A DNA stretch of 64,000 bases from G965247475 sp965247475 (GCA_965247475.1 OZ252016.1:2046001-2110000), one strand, 5' to 3'. Shown: positions 24,056 through 33,629, numbered from the stretch's first letter. The notes: a model not told the origin generated them from the sequence alone. Made by a program: numbers and translations.

Positions 24056-24727
24056 ATGTCCCCACGGATGAGCGAGGCGCATGTGCAGGCGCGACGAGAG
24101 CAGATCCTAGATGCCGCACTGCGTAGTTTCGGGCGTAACGGCTTCCACGCGACGACCATGCAGAACGTCGCGACCGAGGCCGGGCTGAGTCCTGGGGCGC
24201 TGTATCGCTACTTCCCCGGCAAGACCGACCTCGTGGCGGCACTGGCCAAGCAGCATCGCGAACGCAACCTGGCCATCTTCGCCACGGCCGACGCCGGCGC
24301 CGAGACGGCCACGATGTTCCGACACCTCGGCGAGGCGTTCTTCCGCCAGTTCGAGGAACCGGACTTCGCGGACTGGCTGCCGATCAACATCGAGTTGTGG
24401 GCCGAGTCGATCCGCTCGGACGAGGTGCGCCAGGTCATGCGCGAATCGCTGGCGACCTCGCAGGCGCTGGTGGTCGAGCTGGTGCGCGGCACGCAAGCCA
24501 GGGGCGACATCGATCCGTCGCTGGACGCGCCCGCGGTCGTTCAACTCCTGATGTCGATGTTCATCGGCCTGCAGGTTCAGCGGGTCGTGGCCGGCGAAAT
24601 CGACATACAGCCGTACCTGGAGGCGGTGCTGGCAATGGTGACCGGCAGCTTCTGGCGCGGCGCGCCGAATGGCGGCCGCGATGCCGCCGCCATTCGGGAT
24701 TCCGGCGAAGCTGAGAACTCGTCATGA
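24056..24727 (+). CDS. TetR-family transcriptional repressor
   Basis: A 223-residue protein. The N-terminal HTH (about 12-58) has the TetR pattern: REQILDAALRSFGRNGFHAT, then the GLSPGALYRYFPGKTDLV recognition region. The helical C-terminal domain (about 70-205) would bind the inducing ligand. It probably represses its own operon through the palindrome at 24001-24020. Its TGA overlaps the ATG of the MMPL transporter gene (ATGA at 24724), so repressor and pump are coupled. Confidence 0.92.
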   Translation: MSPRMSEAHVQARREQILDAALRSFGRNGFHATTMQNVATEAGLSPGALYRYFPGKTDLVAALAKQHRERNLAIFATADAGAETATMFRHLGEAFFRQFEEPDFADWLPINIELWAESIRSDEVRQVMRESLATSQALVVELVRGTQARGDIDPSLDAPAVVQLLMSMFIGLQVQRVVAGEIDIQPYLEAVLAMVTGSFWRGAPNGGRDAAAIRDSGEAENSS

Positions 24728-27000
24728 TCGCTCGAACGCTCTCGACAGAGGCGCTGGCGCTGCGCTGCGCCCGCCGCCCGCGGCTGACGATCGCCGTGTG
24801 GATCGCGGTGATCGTGACCGCCGGTGTGCTGGTGACGACGCTGCTGGGCGGGTCGCTGACGACGGCACAAACCCTGACGAACAGCTCCGACTGGGAACGC
24901 GGCACGCAGCTCATCGAGGAACGCATGTCCGGGCCCAGCGGCGTGACCGAGCTGGTGATGGTGCGCTCAGCCTCGTTGACGGTGGACGATCCGGCCTATC
25001 GGGACTTCGTCGCGCAACTTCAAGGACGGCTGCTCGGACTAGGCAGCGACACGGTCGAGCAGACGCTCTCGTACTTCGTGACCAACGACGAATCGATGGT
25101 GTCGCCGGATCGGAGGTCGACGATCGTGCCGGTGGTGATGGCCGGCGCACTCGACGCCGCGTCGGCCAACATCGCCGAAGTGCACGAGGTCATCGACGAG
25201 GTCCAGACCGCCTCGGGCTTTGAAGTGTTCATCGCCGGCGAGGCCACCAGAAGCCACGACCTACGCGAGCAATCGGAGCAGGACGTGGTACGGGGCGAGG
25301 TGCTGGGGGTCCCGATCGCGCTGGCGATCCTGGTGCTGGTGTTCGGCGCGATCGCGGCGGCGGTCCTCCCGCTCGTGCTGGCGGGAGTCTCGATCGTGGT
25401 GGCGCTGGGCGCCACCGCGCTGGTGGGCCAGATCTTCGATCTGTCGTTCTTCGTGACCAACATGATCACGATGATGGGCCTGGCGGTCGGAATCGACTAC
25501 TCGCTGTTCATCGTCTCGCGCTTCCGGGAGGAACGCGCGCGGGGTCGCGACACGATCGACGCGATCGGGGTGGCCGGATCGACCGCGAGCCGAGCGGTGC
25601 TGGTCAGCGGCCTGACCGTGGTGGTGGCGCTGGCCGGCATGCTGATCGTGCCGGTGAACGTGTTCCAGAGCCTGTCGGCGGGCGCGATCCTGGTGGTGCT
25701 CGCGGCCGTGGTCGCATCGCTCACGCTGCTGCCGGCGATTCTGAGCCTGGCCGGCGACCGGATCGATCGATTCCGAATTCCGTTCATCCACCGGATGCGT
25801 GCGCAGACGCGGCACGAAGGCGAGGGCCGGTTCTGGGACCGCGTGACACGCCCCGTGATGCGGCGGCCGGTGATTGGGCTCGCCCTGGCGGCGACGGTGA
25901 TGGCGGCGGCGGCGATCCCCTTGTTCCAGATCAACACAGGCACGGCCGGGGTCAGCACCCTGCCGGAGGGATTTCGCTCGCGTGAGGGCCTGCTGGCGCT
26001 GGAAGAGGAGTTCACGGCCGGCCTGCTCTCGCCCACGCGGATCGTGATCGACGGGGCCGCCGCGTCGGCCGAAGTGCAGGAGGGCATTGGACGCCTGCAG
26101 GCGAGGCTGGCGGACGACGCCGACTTTGGACCGGTGCAGGTGCAGGTAAGTCCGGCCGGCGACCTGGCCGTGCTGTCCACGCCGATCGCGGGCGATCCGG
26201 TCCACGAGCGGGCCACCGACGCCATCCGGCGCCTGAAGGCGGACTTCATTCCAGATGCCTTCGCGGGCGTGGACGCCGAGGTGCTGGTGACCGGACGAAC
26301 GGCCGCCAGCCTCGAGTTCCTCAACGTCACCGCGGAGTACACGCCGTTCGTGATCGCGTTCGTGCTGGGGATCAGCTTCGTCCTGCTGACGGTGGTGTTC
26401 CGATCGCTGGTGGTGCCGGTGAAGGCCATCCTGATGAACATGCTCTCGGTCGGCGCCGCGTATGGGCTGATCGTGCTGGTCTCACAGATGGGCTTCGGCG
26501 CGGAGCTCATTGGGTTCCAGCAGGTGGACACGGTGGAGTCCTGGATTCCGCTGTTCCTGTTCTCGATGCTGTTCGGGCTCTCGATGGACTACCACGTGTT
26601 CATGCTGAGCCGGATCCGCGAACGCTACGACCAGACCGGCGACAACGCCAGGGCGGTGGCGTTCGGGCTGAGCTCGACGGCGGGCATCATCACGGGCGCG
26701 GCCGCGATCATGGTGGCGGTGTTCGCGGGATTCGCGGCCGGCGAGCTCGTCATGTTCCAACAGCTCGGCCTAGGGCTGGCGGCGGCGGTGTTCCTGGACG
26801 CGACGATCGTGCGATCGGTGCTGGTGCCGTCCACCATGCGGCTGCTCGGCGCGCGGAACTGGTACCTGCCGCGCTTCCTGCGCTGGATCCCGGACGTTCG
26901 CGTCGAGGGCGCGCAGCCGCCCCGACCGGTTCCGGTCCCGGTGCCGATTGACGACGGGTCGGTGCCGGAAGCCGATCCAAAACTGACCAGGCAGCGCTAG
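24724..27000 (+). CDS. MMPL-family RND transporter
   Basis: A 758-residue inner-membrane exporter driven by proton motive force. Two halves are visible, each with a large external domain after the first helix and five more helices. GLAVGIDYSLFIVSRFREER in half one and GLSMDYHVFMLSRIRERYD in half two are the duplicated MMPL motifs, with the Asp-Tyr pairs of the proton relay. Substrates of relatives are lipids, siderophores or drugs; the partner TetR gene suggests inducible efflux of a toxic compound. Confidence 0.9.
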   Translation: MIARTLSTEALALRCARRPRLTIAVWIAVIVTAGVLVTTLLGGSLTTAQTLTNSSDWERGTQLIEERMSGPSGVTELVMVRSASLTVDDPAYRDFVAQLQGRLLGLGSDTVEQTLSYFVTNDESMVSPDRRSTIVPVVMAGALDAASANIAEVHEVIDEVQTASGFEVFIAGEATRSHDLREQSEQDVVRGEVLGVPIALAILVLVFGAIAAAVLPLVLAGVSIVVALGATALVGQIFDLSFFVTNMITMMGLAVGIDYSLFIVSRFREERARGRDTIDAIGVAGSTASRAVLVSGLTVVVALAGMLIVPVNVFQSLSAGAILVVLAAVVASLTLLPAILSLAGDRIDRFRIPFIHRMRAQTRHEGEGRFWDRVTRPVMRRPVIGLALAATVMAAAAIPLFQINTGTAGVSTLPEGFRSREGLLALEEEFTAGLLSPTRIVIDGAAASAEVQEGIGRLQARLADDADFGPVQVQVSPAGDLAVLSTPIAGDPVHERATDAIRRLKADFIPDAFAGVDAEVLVTGRTAASLEFLNVTAEYTPFVIAFVLGISFVLLTVVFRSLVVPVKAILMNMLSVGAAYGLIVLVSQMGFGAELIGFQQVDTVESWIPLFLFSMLFGLSMDYHVFMLSRIRERYDQTGDNARAVAFGLSSTAGIITGAAAIMVAVFAGFAAGELVMFQQLGLGLAAAVFLDATIVRSVLVPSTMRLLGARNWYLPRFLRWIPDVRVEGAQPPRPVPVPVPIDDGSVPEADPKLTRQR

Positions 27001-27105
27001 CGGACCGGCGGCGCGGAGGGCGTAGGTGCGGTTCGCTCGCGAGCCGGCGGGCGCTTGCGCGCGCCCGAGGCGATCGCCAGGATACGACCAGCAAAAGGAG
27101 GCCGA

Positions 27106-28218
27106 ATGCGAATCGAATCGCTGGACGTGTTCTACGTGCGCATGCCGCTGATCCAGCCGTGGCGCACGGCCTACGGCGAGGACGCCGAGATCGACTCGGT
27201 GCTGGTGCGGGCCAGCGACGGCGCGGCGGTCGGATGGTCCGAGTCCACGCCGTTCTTCGCACCGACCTACGGACCCGAGTCGGCCGGCACGGTCTTCTAT
27301 CTCGTGTCGGAGATCTTCGGTCCGCACATCGTCGGGCGCGAGCTCGACACGGCGGCGGAAGTGACCGAGCGGCTGGCGGTGTTCAAGGGGAACGGATTCG
27401 CGAAGGCCGCGATCGAGCAGGCGTGGTGGACGTTGGAATCGGCGCGGACGGGGACGCCGGTGCACCGGCTGCTGGGCGGGGAATCGCGGGACGTGGTGGT
27501 AGGGGCCGACTTCGGCGTGCAGGACTCGATCGACATGCTGCTCGGCAATATGCAGCAGGCCGTGGACGCCGGGTTCCCACGGATCAAGCTCAAGGCGAGG
27601 CCTGGGTGGGACGTGGAAATGCTGCGAGCGGTTCGCGGGGCGTTTCCGGACATCCCGCTGCACATCGATTGCAACTCGGGATATACGCTCAACGACCTCG
27701 AGACATTCAGGGCGATCGACGCGTTCGGGCTGGTGTTCATCGAGCAGCCGCTGGGCTGGAACGACCTGCTGGACCATGCGGAGCTGGCGCGACAGATCGA
27801 GACACCGATCTGCCTGGACGAGTCGGCCCAGACGGTCGACGCGGTGCGTCAGGCGATCCAGATCGGCGCATGCCGGTACGTCAACATCAAGCTCGGTCGG
27901 GTGGGCGGCTTTACGAACGCGGTGGCGATGCACGACCTCTGTCGTGACCACGGCGTCCCGGTCTGGGTGGGCGGGATGCTCGAAAGCGCGGTGGGGTCGT
28001 CGCTGGCCGTGGAGCTGGCCACGCTGCCGAACTTCACGTATCCGGGCGATGTGTTCCCGTCGTCACGGTTCTACACCGAGGATCTGGGCGATCCGCCACT
28101 GGAGCTGACGGAGGATCTGACGTTCCGGCCGTACCAGGCCGGGCTGCCGCGGCCGGTGCCGGAGCGGCTGGAGCGGATGACGCTGCGGCGCGCGACGGTG
28201 GGCACCCGCGAGGGCTAG
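27106..28218 (+). CDS. Enolase-superfamily enzyme, o-succinylbenzoate synthase/N-succinylamino acid racemase-like
   Basis: A 370-residue muconate-lactonising/mandelate racemase subgroup enzyme. The catalytic lysines are Lys161/Lys163 in IKLKARPGWD and Lys262 in YVNIKLGRVGG. Metal ligands are Asp188 (HIDCNSGYT), Glu213 (VFIEQPL) and Asp238 (CLDES). The WVGGMLESAVG end of the barrel matches the OSBS/NSAR family rather than mandelate racemase. No other menaquinone genes are in the window, so N-acylamino-acid racemase or dipeptide epimerase activity is equally possible. ATG 27106 follows a near-perfect aaaggagg ribosome-binding site. Confidence 0.85.
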   Translation: MRIESLDVFYVRMPLIQPWRTAYGEDAEIDSVLVRASDGAAVGWSESTPFFAPTYGPESAGTVFYLVSEIFGPHIVGRELDTAAEVTERLAVFKGNGFAKAAIEQAWWTLESARTGTPVHRLLGGESRDVVVGADFGVQDSIDMLLGNMQQAVDAGFPRIKLKARPGWDVEMLRAVRGAFPDIPLHIDCNSGYTLNDLETFRAIDAFGLVFIEQPLGWNDLLDHAELARQIETPICLDESAQTVDAVRQAIQIGACRYVNIKLGRVGGFTNAVAMHDLCRDHGVPVWVGGMLESAVGSSLAVELATLPNFTYPGDVFPSSRFYTEDLGDPPLELTEDLTFRPYQAGLPRPVPERLERMTLRRATVGTREG

Positions 28219-28295
28219 GGGCAGTCGGCGCAGTGGCCCGTCCGTTCAGGGCGGATCTCGCCGAACGCCGCGTTGTCCCACCCCCAGCGGGGCGT

Positions 28296-28352
28296 GCCCT
28301 CCGCCGGTCCGGCGGCCATGAGATTCCTCGCTCCGCTCGGAATGACACTGTA
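28296..28352 (+). repeat. Right-hand module of the dispersed repeat
   Basis: Has ccggtccggcggccatgag, agattcctcg and ctcggaatgacac, as in the copies at 2510 and 32736. It lies between the convergent enolase-superfamily and MFS genes. Confidence 0.7.
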
Positions 28353-28385
28353 GGAGGCGTCGAGGTCGCGGGCCTGCCGGTCGGG

Positions 28386-29612
28386 TCAGGGCGGACTGCG
28401 CGATGGGAGGCGATGACGCCGCATCGTCTCCGGCACCAGAAACGCGAACGTCAGCACGGCCGCCCCGCCGACGCCGGCGAGGAAGAACGGCGCGAGGGCG
28501 AGTCCGATGGCATCGGCGACCACGCCGACGACCAGCGGACCACCAGTCTGTCCGGTATCGCCGATCAGACGCCATACGCCGAGAAACTCACTCGGTCGCT
28601 CCTTCGGGGCCAGGTCAGTCCCGAGCGTGAGCATGACGCCGGACCCGCTGCCGTTGGCGAAGCCGATCAACATGGCCACGGCCAGCAGACTGGTGAAATC
28701 GCGGGCTAGCAGTGGCATCAGCGCCATCCCGAGCGCGAGCAGCGTAAATGAAGGGACGATGGCGAACTTGCGGCCGAACCGGTCCATCACGAATCCCGCG
28801 AGCGGGAACAAGGTCATGTCGATGGCCGCCGATGCGCTGACGATGAGTCCGACCTGCGCCGGATCGAGCCCGAGCTCGAAGGCGGCGTAGAGTGGGATCA
28901 GGATCTGGCGTCCGGACCGGATGGTCTGGGCGAAGATCTGGCCAGGGCCGGCGGTGGCGAGATCGCGCGCGTGGGTGCGGAATACACGTCCGATTTGCAC
29001 CAAGCCGGGCGGGCGGCGCGTGAGTCGAACCGGTCGGTCGGCGTGGATCTCGGCGAAGAAGATCGTTGGGAGGACGCCAACCGCGATGCACGACCCGGCA
29101 ACCAGGAACATCGGGCCAAAGCCGAACTGCTCGGCGATCACGCCGCCGAGCGCCGGGCTGGCGAACATGCCGATTCGATTGATGCCGCCAAAGAGCGACA
29201 TGACGCGTCCGCGCTGGTGCCCCGGCACGAGCCGGAGCAGGAGCGTCATGCGCGAGAGGCTCCACATCGCCATGCCGCAGCCGGCGACCAGACGGAGCAC
29301 GATGATCAGCGGATACGGCGGCGACAGCGCCAGGAGCAGCACGGCGACGGCCATTACGGCCATGCCGACGATCTGGACACGGCGCTCGCTGCTGCGGCCC
29401 AGCATCAGTCCCGAAGGGACGTTCCAGACCAGCGTGCCGAGGCCCGCCATGGCGACCGCGAGCGTGACCAGGGTGTAGTTCACGCCCAGCTCGGCAACGA
29501 ACAGCGGGAGCGTGGGCACGAGCATCCCCTGCCCGAACGAAGCCAGGAACATGGGCAGGTAGACGCGCGGGACCAGGGGTCGAATGGTGGTCAGGGGGCC
29601 CGGGCTCCGCAC
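28386..29612 (-). CDS. Major facilitator superfamily transporter
   Basis: A 408-residue secondary transporter with about 12 hydrophobic helices. LVPRVYLPMFLASFGQG begins helix 1. The helix 2-3 loop SGLMLGRSSERR and helix 8-9 loop FVMDRFGRKFA are typical MFS A-motifs. The frame is open 65 codons upstream, but GTG 29612 gives a normal N-terminus. Similar proteins export drugs or small metabolites; the substrate is unknown. It is divergent from the quinone oxidoreductase. Confidence 0.85.
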   Translation of the reverse strand: MRSPGPLTTIRPLVPRVYLPMFLASFGQGMLVPTLPLFVAELGVNYTLVTLAVAMAGLGTLVWNVPSGLMLGRSSERRVQIVGMAVMAVAVLLLALSPPYPLIIVLRLVAGCGMAMWSLSRMTLLLRLVPGHQRGRVMSLFGGINRIGMFASPALGGVIAEQFGFGPMFLVAGSCIAVGVLPTIFFAEIHADRPVRLTRRPPGLVQIGRVFRTHARDLATAGPGQIFAQTIRSGRQILIPLYAAFELGLDPAQVGLIVSASAAIDMTLFPLAGFVMDRFGRKFAIVPSFTLLALGMALMPLLARDFTSLLAVAMLIGFANGSGSGVMLTLGTDLAPKERPSEFLGVWRLIGDTGQTGGPLVVGVVADAIGLALAPFFLAGVGGAAVLTFAFLVPETMRRHRLPSRSPP

Positions 29613-29731
29613 GTGCGCGCATGGTACGCGACGGCCGCGGGCGAACCCCGATCGTTGCCGGCGGCTGCGGTTGACCGGGCGAGCGGCCGGCGGGACGATG
29701 CGCGGACTTGGCGGCGAAGGAGATATGACAC

Positions 29732-30700
29732 ATGCGCGCGATTCGCGTTCACGCGCCCGGCGGACCGGATGCGCTACAACTCGAGGACCTGCCGGACCCG
29801 GAAGCACGCTCGGGCCAGGTCGTCATGCGGCTCGAGGCGATAGGCGTCAACTTCATCGACATCTATCACCGGCGGGGCGAATACGAGCTTGAGCCGCCGT
29901 ACGGGATCGGCATGGAAGGCGCCGGCGTCGTGACGGCGGTGGGTGAGGGCGTGGAGCGGCTGCGCGCGGGCGATCGGATCGCCCAGGTCAACACGCGCGG
30001 CAGCTACGCCGAGCTGCAGGCAATCAACGCCGATCAGGTCGTCAAGCTGCCGGACGCGATGGACAGCCGCGCGGCGGCCACGGTCGCGTTGCAAGGCATG
30101 ACGGCGCACTACCTGGCGTTCGACGTGGCGCGGCTCGACTCGGATCAGACAGTTCTGGTGCATGCGGGCGCGGGCGGCGTGGGACGGCTGTTGATTCAGA
30201 TGGTCAAGGGGATCGGCGCGCGCGTGATCGCGACCGTCGGGACGGACGAGAAGGCGCGGATCGCCGCCGAGGCGGGCGCCGATGACACGATCGTGTACAC
30301 CGAGGTCGATTTCTTGGACGAGGTGAAGCGCCTGACGGACGGCGAGGGCGTGGAGGTGGTCTACGACTCGGTCGGGAAGGCGACGTTCGAGCGAAGCCTG
30401 GACAGCCTGAAACCGCACGGGTTGCTGGCGCTGTACGGGTCGGCGAGCGGACCGCCGCCGCCGGTGGACACGTCGGACCTGCGCGATAAGGGATCGCTGT
30501 ACGTCTCCCGCCCGAGCCTGGCGCACTACGCGCGGACGACCGACGAGTTGGAGCGGCGGGCGGCCGAGGTCTTCGCATGGGTGCAGGATGGGTCGCTGGA
30601 ATTGAAGGTCGATCGCGAGCTGCCGCTGGCCGAGGCGGCGGAGGCGCAGCGGGCCCTGGAATCGCGCGAGACCAGCGGGAAGGTACTGCTGGCTCCGTAG
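29732..30700 (+). CDS. NADPH:quinone oxidoreductase, zinc-independent MDR family
   Basis: A 322-residue medium-chain dehydrogenase/reductase. The cofactor site VLVHAGAGGVGRLLIQMVK is clear, and the catalytic-zinc cysteine and histidine of alcohol dehydrogenases are absent. EGAGVVTAVGEGV and YDSVGKATFERSLDSLKP match Qor proteins. It probably reduces quinones or other electrophiles with NADPH. ATG 29732 has a gaaggag ribosome-binding site 9 bp upstream. Confidence 0.9.
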   Translation: MRAIRVHAPGGPDALQLEDLPDPEARSGQVVMRLEAIGVNFIDIYHRRGEYELEPPYGIGMEGAGVVTAVGEGVERLRAGDRIAQVNTRGSYAELQAINADQVVKLPDAMDSRAAATVALQGMTAHYLAFDVARLDSDQTVLVHAGAGGVGRLLIQMVKGIGARVIATVGTDEKARIAAEAGADDTIVYTEVDFLDEVKRLTDGEGVEVVYDSVGKATFERSLDSLKPHGLLALYGSASGPPPPVDTSDLRDKGSLYVSRPSLAHYARTTDELERRAAEVFAWVQDGSLELKVDRELPLAEAAEAQRALESRETSGKVLLAP

Positions 30701-30744
30701 GCGCGCCGGGAGTCCGGCGGGTCGGCTGGGGGACACTGGCGCGC

Positions 30745-31335
30745 ATGACATCCGATCGTCTGCGGCGGCAGCTCGACTTCATCCTCGAGATTGACAGGGC
30801 CAAGCAGGTCCTGCGCCAAAGCCTGCTGACCACCGATCGGCGGCGCGAGAACGATGCCGAGCACGCCTGGCACATGGCCGTGATGGCGCTGCTGCTGGAG
30901 GAATACGGGCCGAGCGGACTGGATCTAGCGCACGCGCTGAAGATGATTCTGGTGCACGACCTGGTCGAGATCGACGCGGGCGACGTCTATGTGTACGACG
31001 ACGCCGCGCGGGCCGCGCAGGCCGAGCGCGAGCAGGCCGCCGCCGACCGCATCTTCGCGCTCTTGCCGTCGGATCAGGGGCGTGAGCTGCGAGCGCTTTG
31101 GGACGAGTTCGAAGCACGCGAGTCACCGGAGGCGAGGTTCGCGGGCGCGCTCGACCGTCTACAGCCGCTGCTGCTGAACTTCCACACCGAAGGTGCCGCG
31201 TGGCGCGCCCATGGCGTTGCCAAGAAACAGGTGCTGGAGCGCAACGCGCCGATCGGAGACGGCGCGCCGGAGCTATGGACGCATGCTCGGGCGTTGATCG
31301 AGGAGGCCGGGCAGCGGGGGGACCTGGGAGCGTAA
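30745..31335 (+). CDS. HD-domain hydrolase (HD_3 / YfbR-like nucleotidase type)
   Basis: A 196-residue metal-dependent phosphohydrolase. The HD metal site is His40 (DAEHAWHMA), His71-Asp72 (LVHDLVEIDAGD) and a later Asp in the AGALDRLQPLLLN helix. Relatives include 5'-deoxynucleotidase YfbR and other proteins of the PF13023 group. It likely dephosphorylates a nucleotide, but the substrate is not readable. ATG 30745 begins 44 bp after the quinone reductase stop, so they may be cotranscribed. Confidence 0.82.
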   Translation: MTSDRLRRQLDFILEIDRAKQVLRQSLLTTDRRRENDAEHAWHMAVMALLLEEYGPSGLDLAHALKMILVHDLVEIDAGDVYVYDDAARAAQAEREQAAADRIFALLPSDQGRELRALWDEFEARESPEARFAGALDRLQPLLLNFHTEGAAWRAHGVAKKQVLERNAPIGDGAPELWTHARALIEEAGQRGDLGA

Positions 31336-31375
31336 GGGCGATCGCGCGGTTGCGTCGCTTCGAGGGATGCGGGGC

Positions 31376-31430
31376 CGGCCCTTCGACTGGCTCAGGACAA
31401 GGTTCTTCCTCCGCGTCCGAATGACCTGAG
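31376..31430 (+). repeat. Dispersed repeat, short variant
   Basis: cccttcgactggctcagg, then caagg and cctccgcgtccgaatgacc. It precedes the split repeat copy that begins at 31457. Together with the IS left end these fill the gap 31336-31684. Confidence 0.6.
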
Positions 31431-31456
31431 GGCACGCGAAGTTCGGGCGACCCCAA

Positions 31457-31543
31457 GACGGCGTGGTGGGGGACGAGACGTCAGCAGCGCTGGACCCCTC
31501 ACTCCTTCGGCAAGCTCAGGACAAGCTCTAGCCCTCTCCCAGC
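31457..31543 (+). repeat. Left half of the dispersed repeat split by the IS
   Basis: Matches 817-900 at about 77 of 84 positions and stops inside the ccctctcc module where the IS begins. It resumes at 32736 after the element. Joining the two halves with one copy of the target duplication restores a repeat of the same spacing as the 817-985 copy. Confidence 0.85.
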
Positions 31544-32735
31544 GGAGACCTTTGCGTAATGCGCCCTAGCCGGCCTTGAGGGGGGCCGTCCACCGGGGAA
31601 GCGACCGGACGGGTGGTTCTGGCTGCTCAGCCGCCCCCGGCCCCGCCGCGCGCCGGTCATTGCCCGGCCGAGGGCGCAGGCCTCCTAGGGACACGCGGGC
31701 GCGGCGGCCAGCAACCGGTCCGCCCGGCGCAGGTTGTAGGCCAGGCATTTGAAGAAGAACTCCGTGGCGTTGCGCTCCAGCCCCAGGTAGCGCACGCGCC
31801 GATAGCCGTAGGATCGCTTCAGCGTCCCAAACACCCGCTCCACCGGTGCCCGCGCGCGGGCGATCAGCGCGTTCCGGCGCCGCTGCCAGTACGGCAGTTG
31901 CGCCTGGTGCTTGTGCGAGCGGTGCATGATCCGGTCGTTGATGCCCTGCGCCCGCAGCCGCTGCCGGCGGGCCTTCGACTCGTAGGCCTTGTCGGCATAG
32001 ACCGCCGCCTCATCGCCGCTCACCAACCCGTCCGCCACCTCCGTCTCGTTCACGTTGGCGGGCGTCAGCACCGCCGCTCGGATCAGCCCGGACCCCGCAT
32101 CCACCCCGAGGTGCGCCTTGTAGCCAAAGTGCGCTCGGCCTCCTGTGCGCGTCCATCCAGCCTCCGGGTCGGTCGCGCTCCGGGCCCCCGGCCGCTCCCG
32201 CATCGACGGCCGCCGCGCCTGCGCCGCTACGAGCGTCGCGTCGATCAGCGTGCCCTGCTTCACCAGCAACCGGCGCGCCTCCAACTGGCGGTTCACCGCC
32301 TGCAACAGCCGCCCGGCCAGCCCGCGCTCCGTCACGGCCGTCCGAAAGCGGCTGATCGTCGAGTGGTCCGGCGCGTCGTCCTCCAGCCCCAGCCCCACGA
32401 ACCGCTTGAACGAGACCCGGTCCCACCGGGCTTCCTCCATCGCCTCGTCGGAGGCCCCGTACCACTGCTGCAGCACTAGCACGTTCACCATCACCAGCGG
32501 CGGGTAGCTGGGACGGCCGGCGGGCGCGGCGTGGATGCCCGCGACCACCTCCGCCAACGGCGTCCAGTCAACCACCGCGTCCAGCCGCTCCAGCTTCGCG
32601 TTCCGCCCCAGCCGCTCCGGCAGTAGCGCCTCCACGAACGACCCCCCACTCACGGTGCGGTGCATGGCTACCCTTCCCTCAGCGCTGCCCTCCGGGCCGA
32701 TTGTGGCGAGCCACCGGGGTTATGCAAAGGTCTCC
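31544..32735 (-). mobile_element. IS5-family insertion sequence, about 1.19 kb, complete
   Basis: The terminal inverted repeats are ggagacctttgcgtaa (31544-31559) and its near-complement ttatgcaaaggtctcc (32720-32735), 15 of 16 matching. Flanks give a short duplication: AGC on both sides, or CAGCG if the outermost G/C pair belongs to the target. One transposase gene fills it on the minus strand. It is inserted in a copy of the dispersed intergenic repeat, and both ends and the DDE residues look intact, so it may be active. Confidence 0.88.
31685..32665 (-). CDS. IS5-family DDE transposase
   Basis: A 326-residue transposase. The catalytic triad is Asp142 (TLIDATLVAA), Asp225 (VYADKAYES) and Glu276 (APVERVFGTLKR), with the DHSTISRFR motif before the first Asp and the Y-(2)-R-(3)-E-(6)-K type signature in the last part. 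ATG 32665 lies 70 bp inside the right end. No frameshift is seen, so it encodes a full-length protein. Confidence 0.93.
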   Translation of the reverse strand: MHRTVSGGSFVEALLPERLGRNAKLERLDAVVDWTPLAEVVAGIHAAPAGRPSYPPLVMVNVLVLQQWYGASDEAMEEARWDRVSFKRFVGLGLEDDAPDHSTISRFRTAVTERGLAGRLLQAVNRQLEARRLLVKQGTLIDATLVAAQARRPSMRERPGARSATDPEAGWTRTGGRAHFGYKAHLGVDAGSGLIRAAVLTPANVNETEVADGLVSGDEAAVYADKAYESKARRQRLRAQGINDRIMHRSHKHQAQLPYWQRRRNALIARARAPVERVFGTLKRSYGYRRVRYLGLERNATEFFFKCLAYNLRRADRLLAAAPACP

Positions 32736-32824
32736 AGCGGGCGAGGGAACTCGCCGGTCCGGTGGCCGTGAGATTCCTCGCCTTCGGCTCGAATGACATT
32801 GGGGAGCGGCCCGAAATGACAGGG
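32736..32824 (+). repeat. Right half of the dispersed repeat split by the IS
   Basis: Begins agcgggcgaggg and continues ccggtccggtggccgtgag, agattcctcg and ctcgaatgacat, ending gcccgaaatgacagg. It parallels 900-985 module for module. Confidence 0.85.
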
Positions 32825-32852
32825 GAGAACGATTGTCGCGAGTGGCCGGCGG

Positions 32853-33629
32853 TCAGGGTGCGGCGAGGGCGGAGCGAACCTCGGCGAGCGAGCGGATCTC
32901 GGCGTCGGGCGTGATTTCGGGGTCGGGAGGCGCACCGTCACGGTTGATCCAGATGGCACGAACCCCCGCGCGCGTGGCTCCAAGGATGTCCGATTCCAGT
33001 GAGTTGCCAACCATCACGGCGTCATCCGGCGGCGTGCGCAGCCGCTCGAGCGCGACGGCGAAGACCCGCGGATCCGGTTTTCCGTAGCCCAATTCGCCGG
33101 AGACCACGATCTCCTCGAAGTGCCGCGCGAGGTCCGTCCCGCGGATCTTCTCGCGCTGGAGGTCGGGCGCGCCGTTGGTGACGAGCCCGAGCGGGTGGTC
33201 GCGGCCGAGATCGTCGAGCGCGGGCAGTGCGTCGGGAAACAACTCGTGCCGGGCGCGGCGCTCGACGGGAAACGCGTCGGCGAGCTCGCCGGCCGTCTGG
33301 AGATCGTCGATTCCATGGTCGAGCAGCGCGCGCCGCCAGGATTCCAGCCGGTACGACGGCGTCCAGACCCGCAGCTCGGTTAGATTCGGGTCGTCGCCGA
33401 GGAACCGTGCCCAGAGGCCCTCCCAACTGCTGATCCCGATCGCTCGCGCGTATCGGTGCGTGGGCGAGCCGTGCCAGAGCTCGCGTGCGCGCGCCCGGAC
33501 GGAGGCGGTGAGCGCCTCCGGATCGATCTGATGCCGCGGCCACGCACGCTCGGCGGCGGCCACGAAGGCCTGCTGCGCCGACTTCGCGTCATGCAGCAGG
33601 GTGTCGTCGAGATCGAACAAGATGACCAC
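32853..33629 (-). CDS. HAD-superfamily hydrolase (phosphatase-like)
   Basis: A 258-residue haloacid-dehalogenase-type phosphatase. Motif I is FDLDDTLL (nucleophile Asp6, acid Asp8), motif II GLVTNGAPD, the Lys of motif III in GKPDPRVF, and motif IV VGNSLESDILGA. The helical cap between motifs I and II (about 15-95) is the C1 type. GTG 33629 gives the normal start directly before VILFDLDD; the longer open frame is not used. Substrate unknown; relatives include phosphoglycolate and pyrimidine nucleotide phosphatases. Confidence 0.87.
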   Translation of the reverse strand: MVILFDLDDTLLHDAKSAQQAFVAAAERAWPRHQIDPEALTASVRARARELWHGSPTHRYARAIGISSWEGLWARFLGDDPNLTELRVWTPSYRLESWRRALLDHGIDDLQTAGELADAFPVERRARHELFPDALPALDDLGRDHPLGLVTNGAPDLQREKIRGTDLARHFEEIVVSGELGYGKPDPRVFAVALERLRTPPDDAVMVGNSLESDILGATRAGVRAIWINRDGAPPDPEITPDAEIRSLAEVRSALAAP

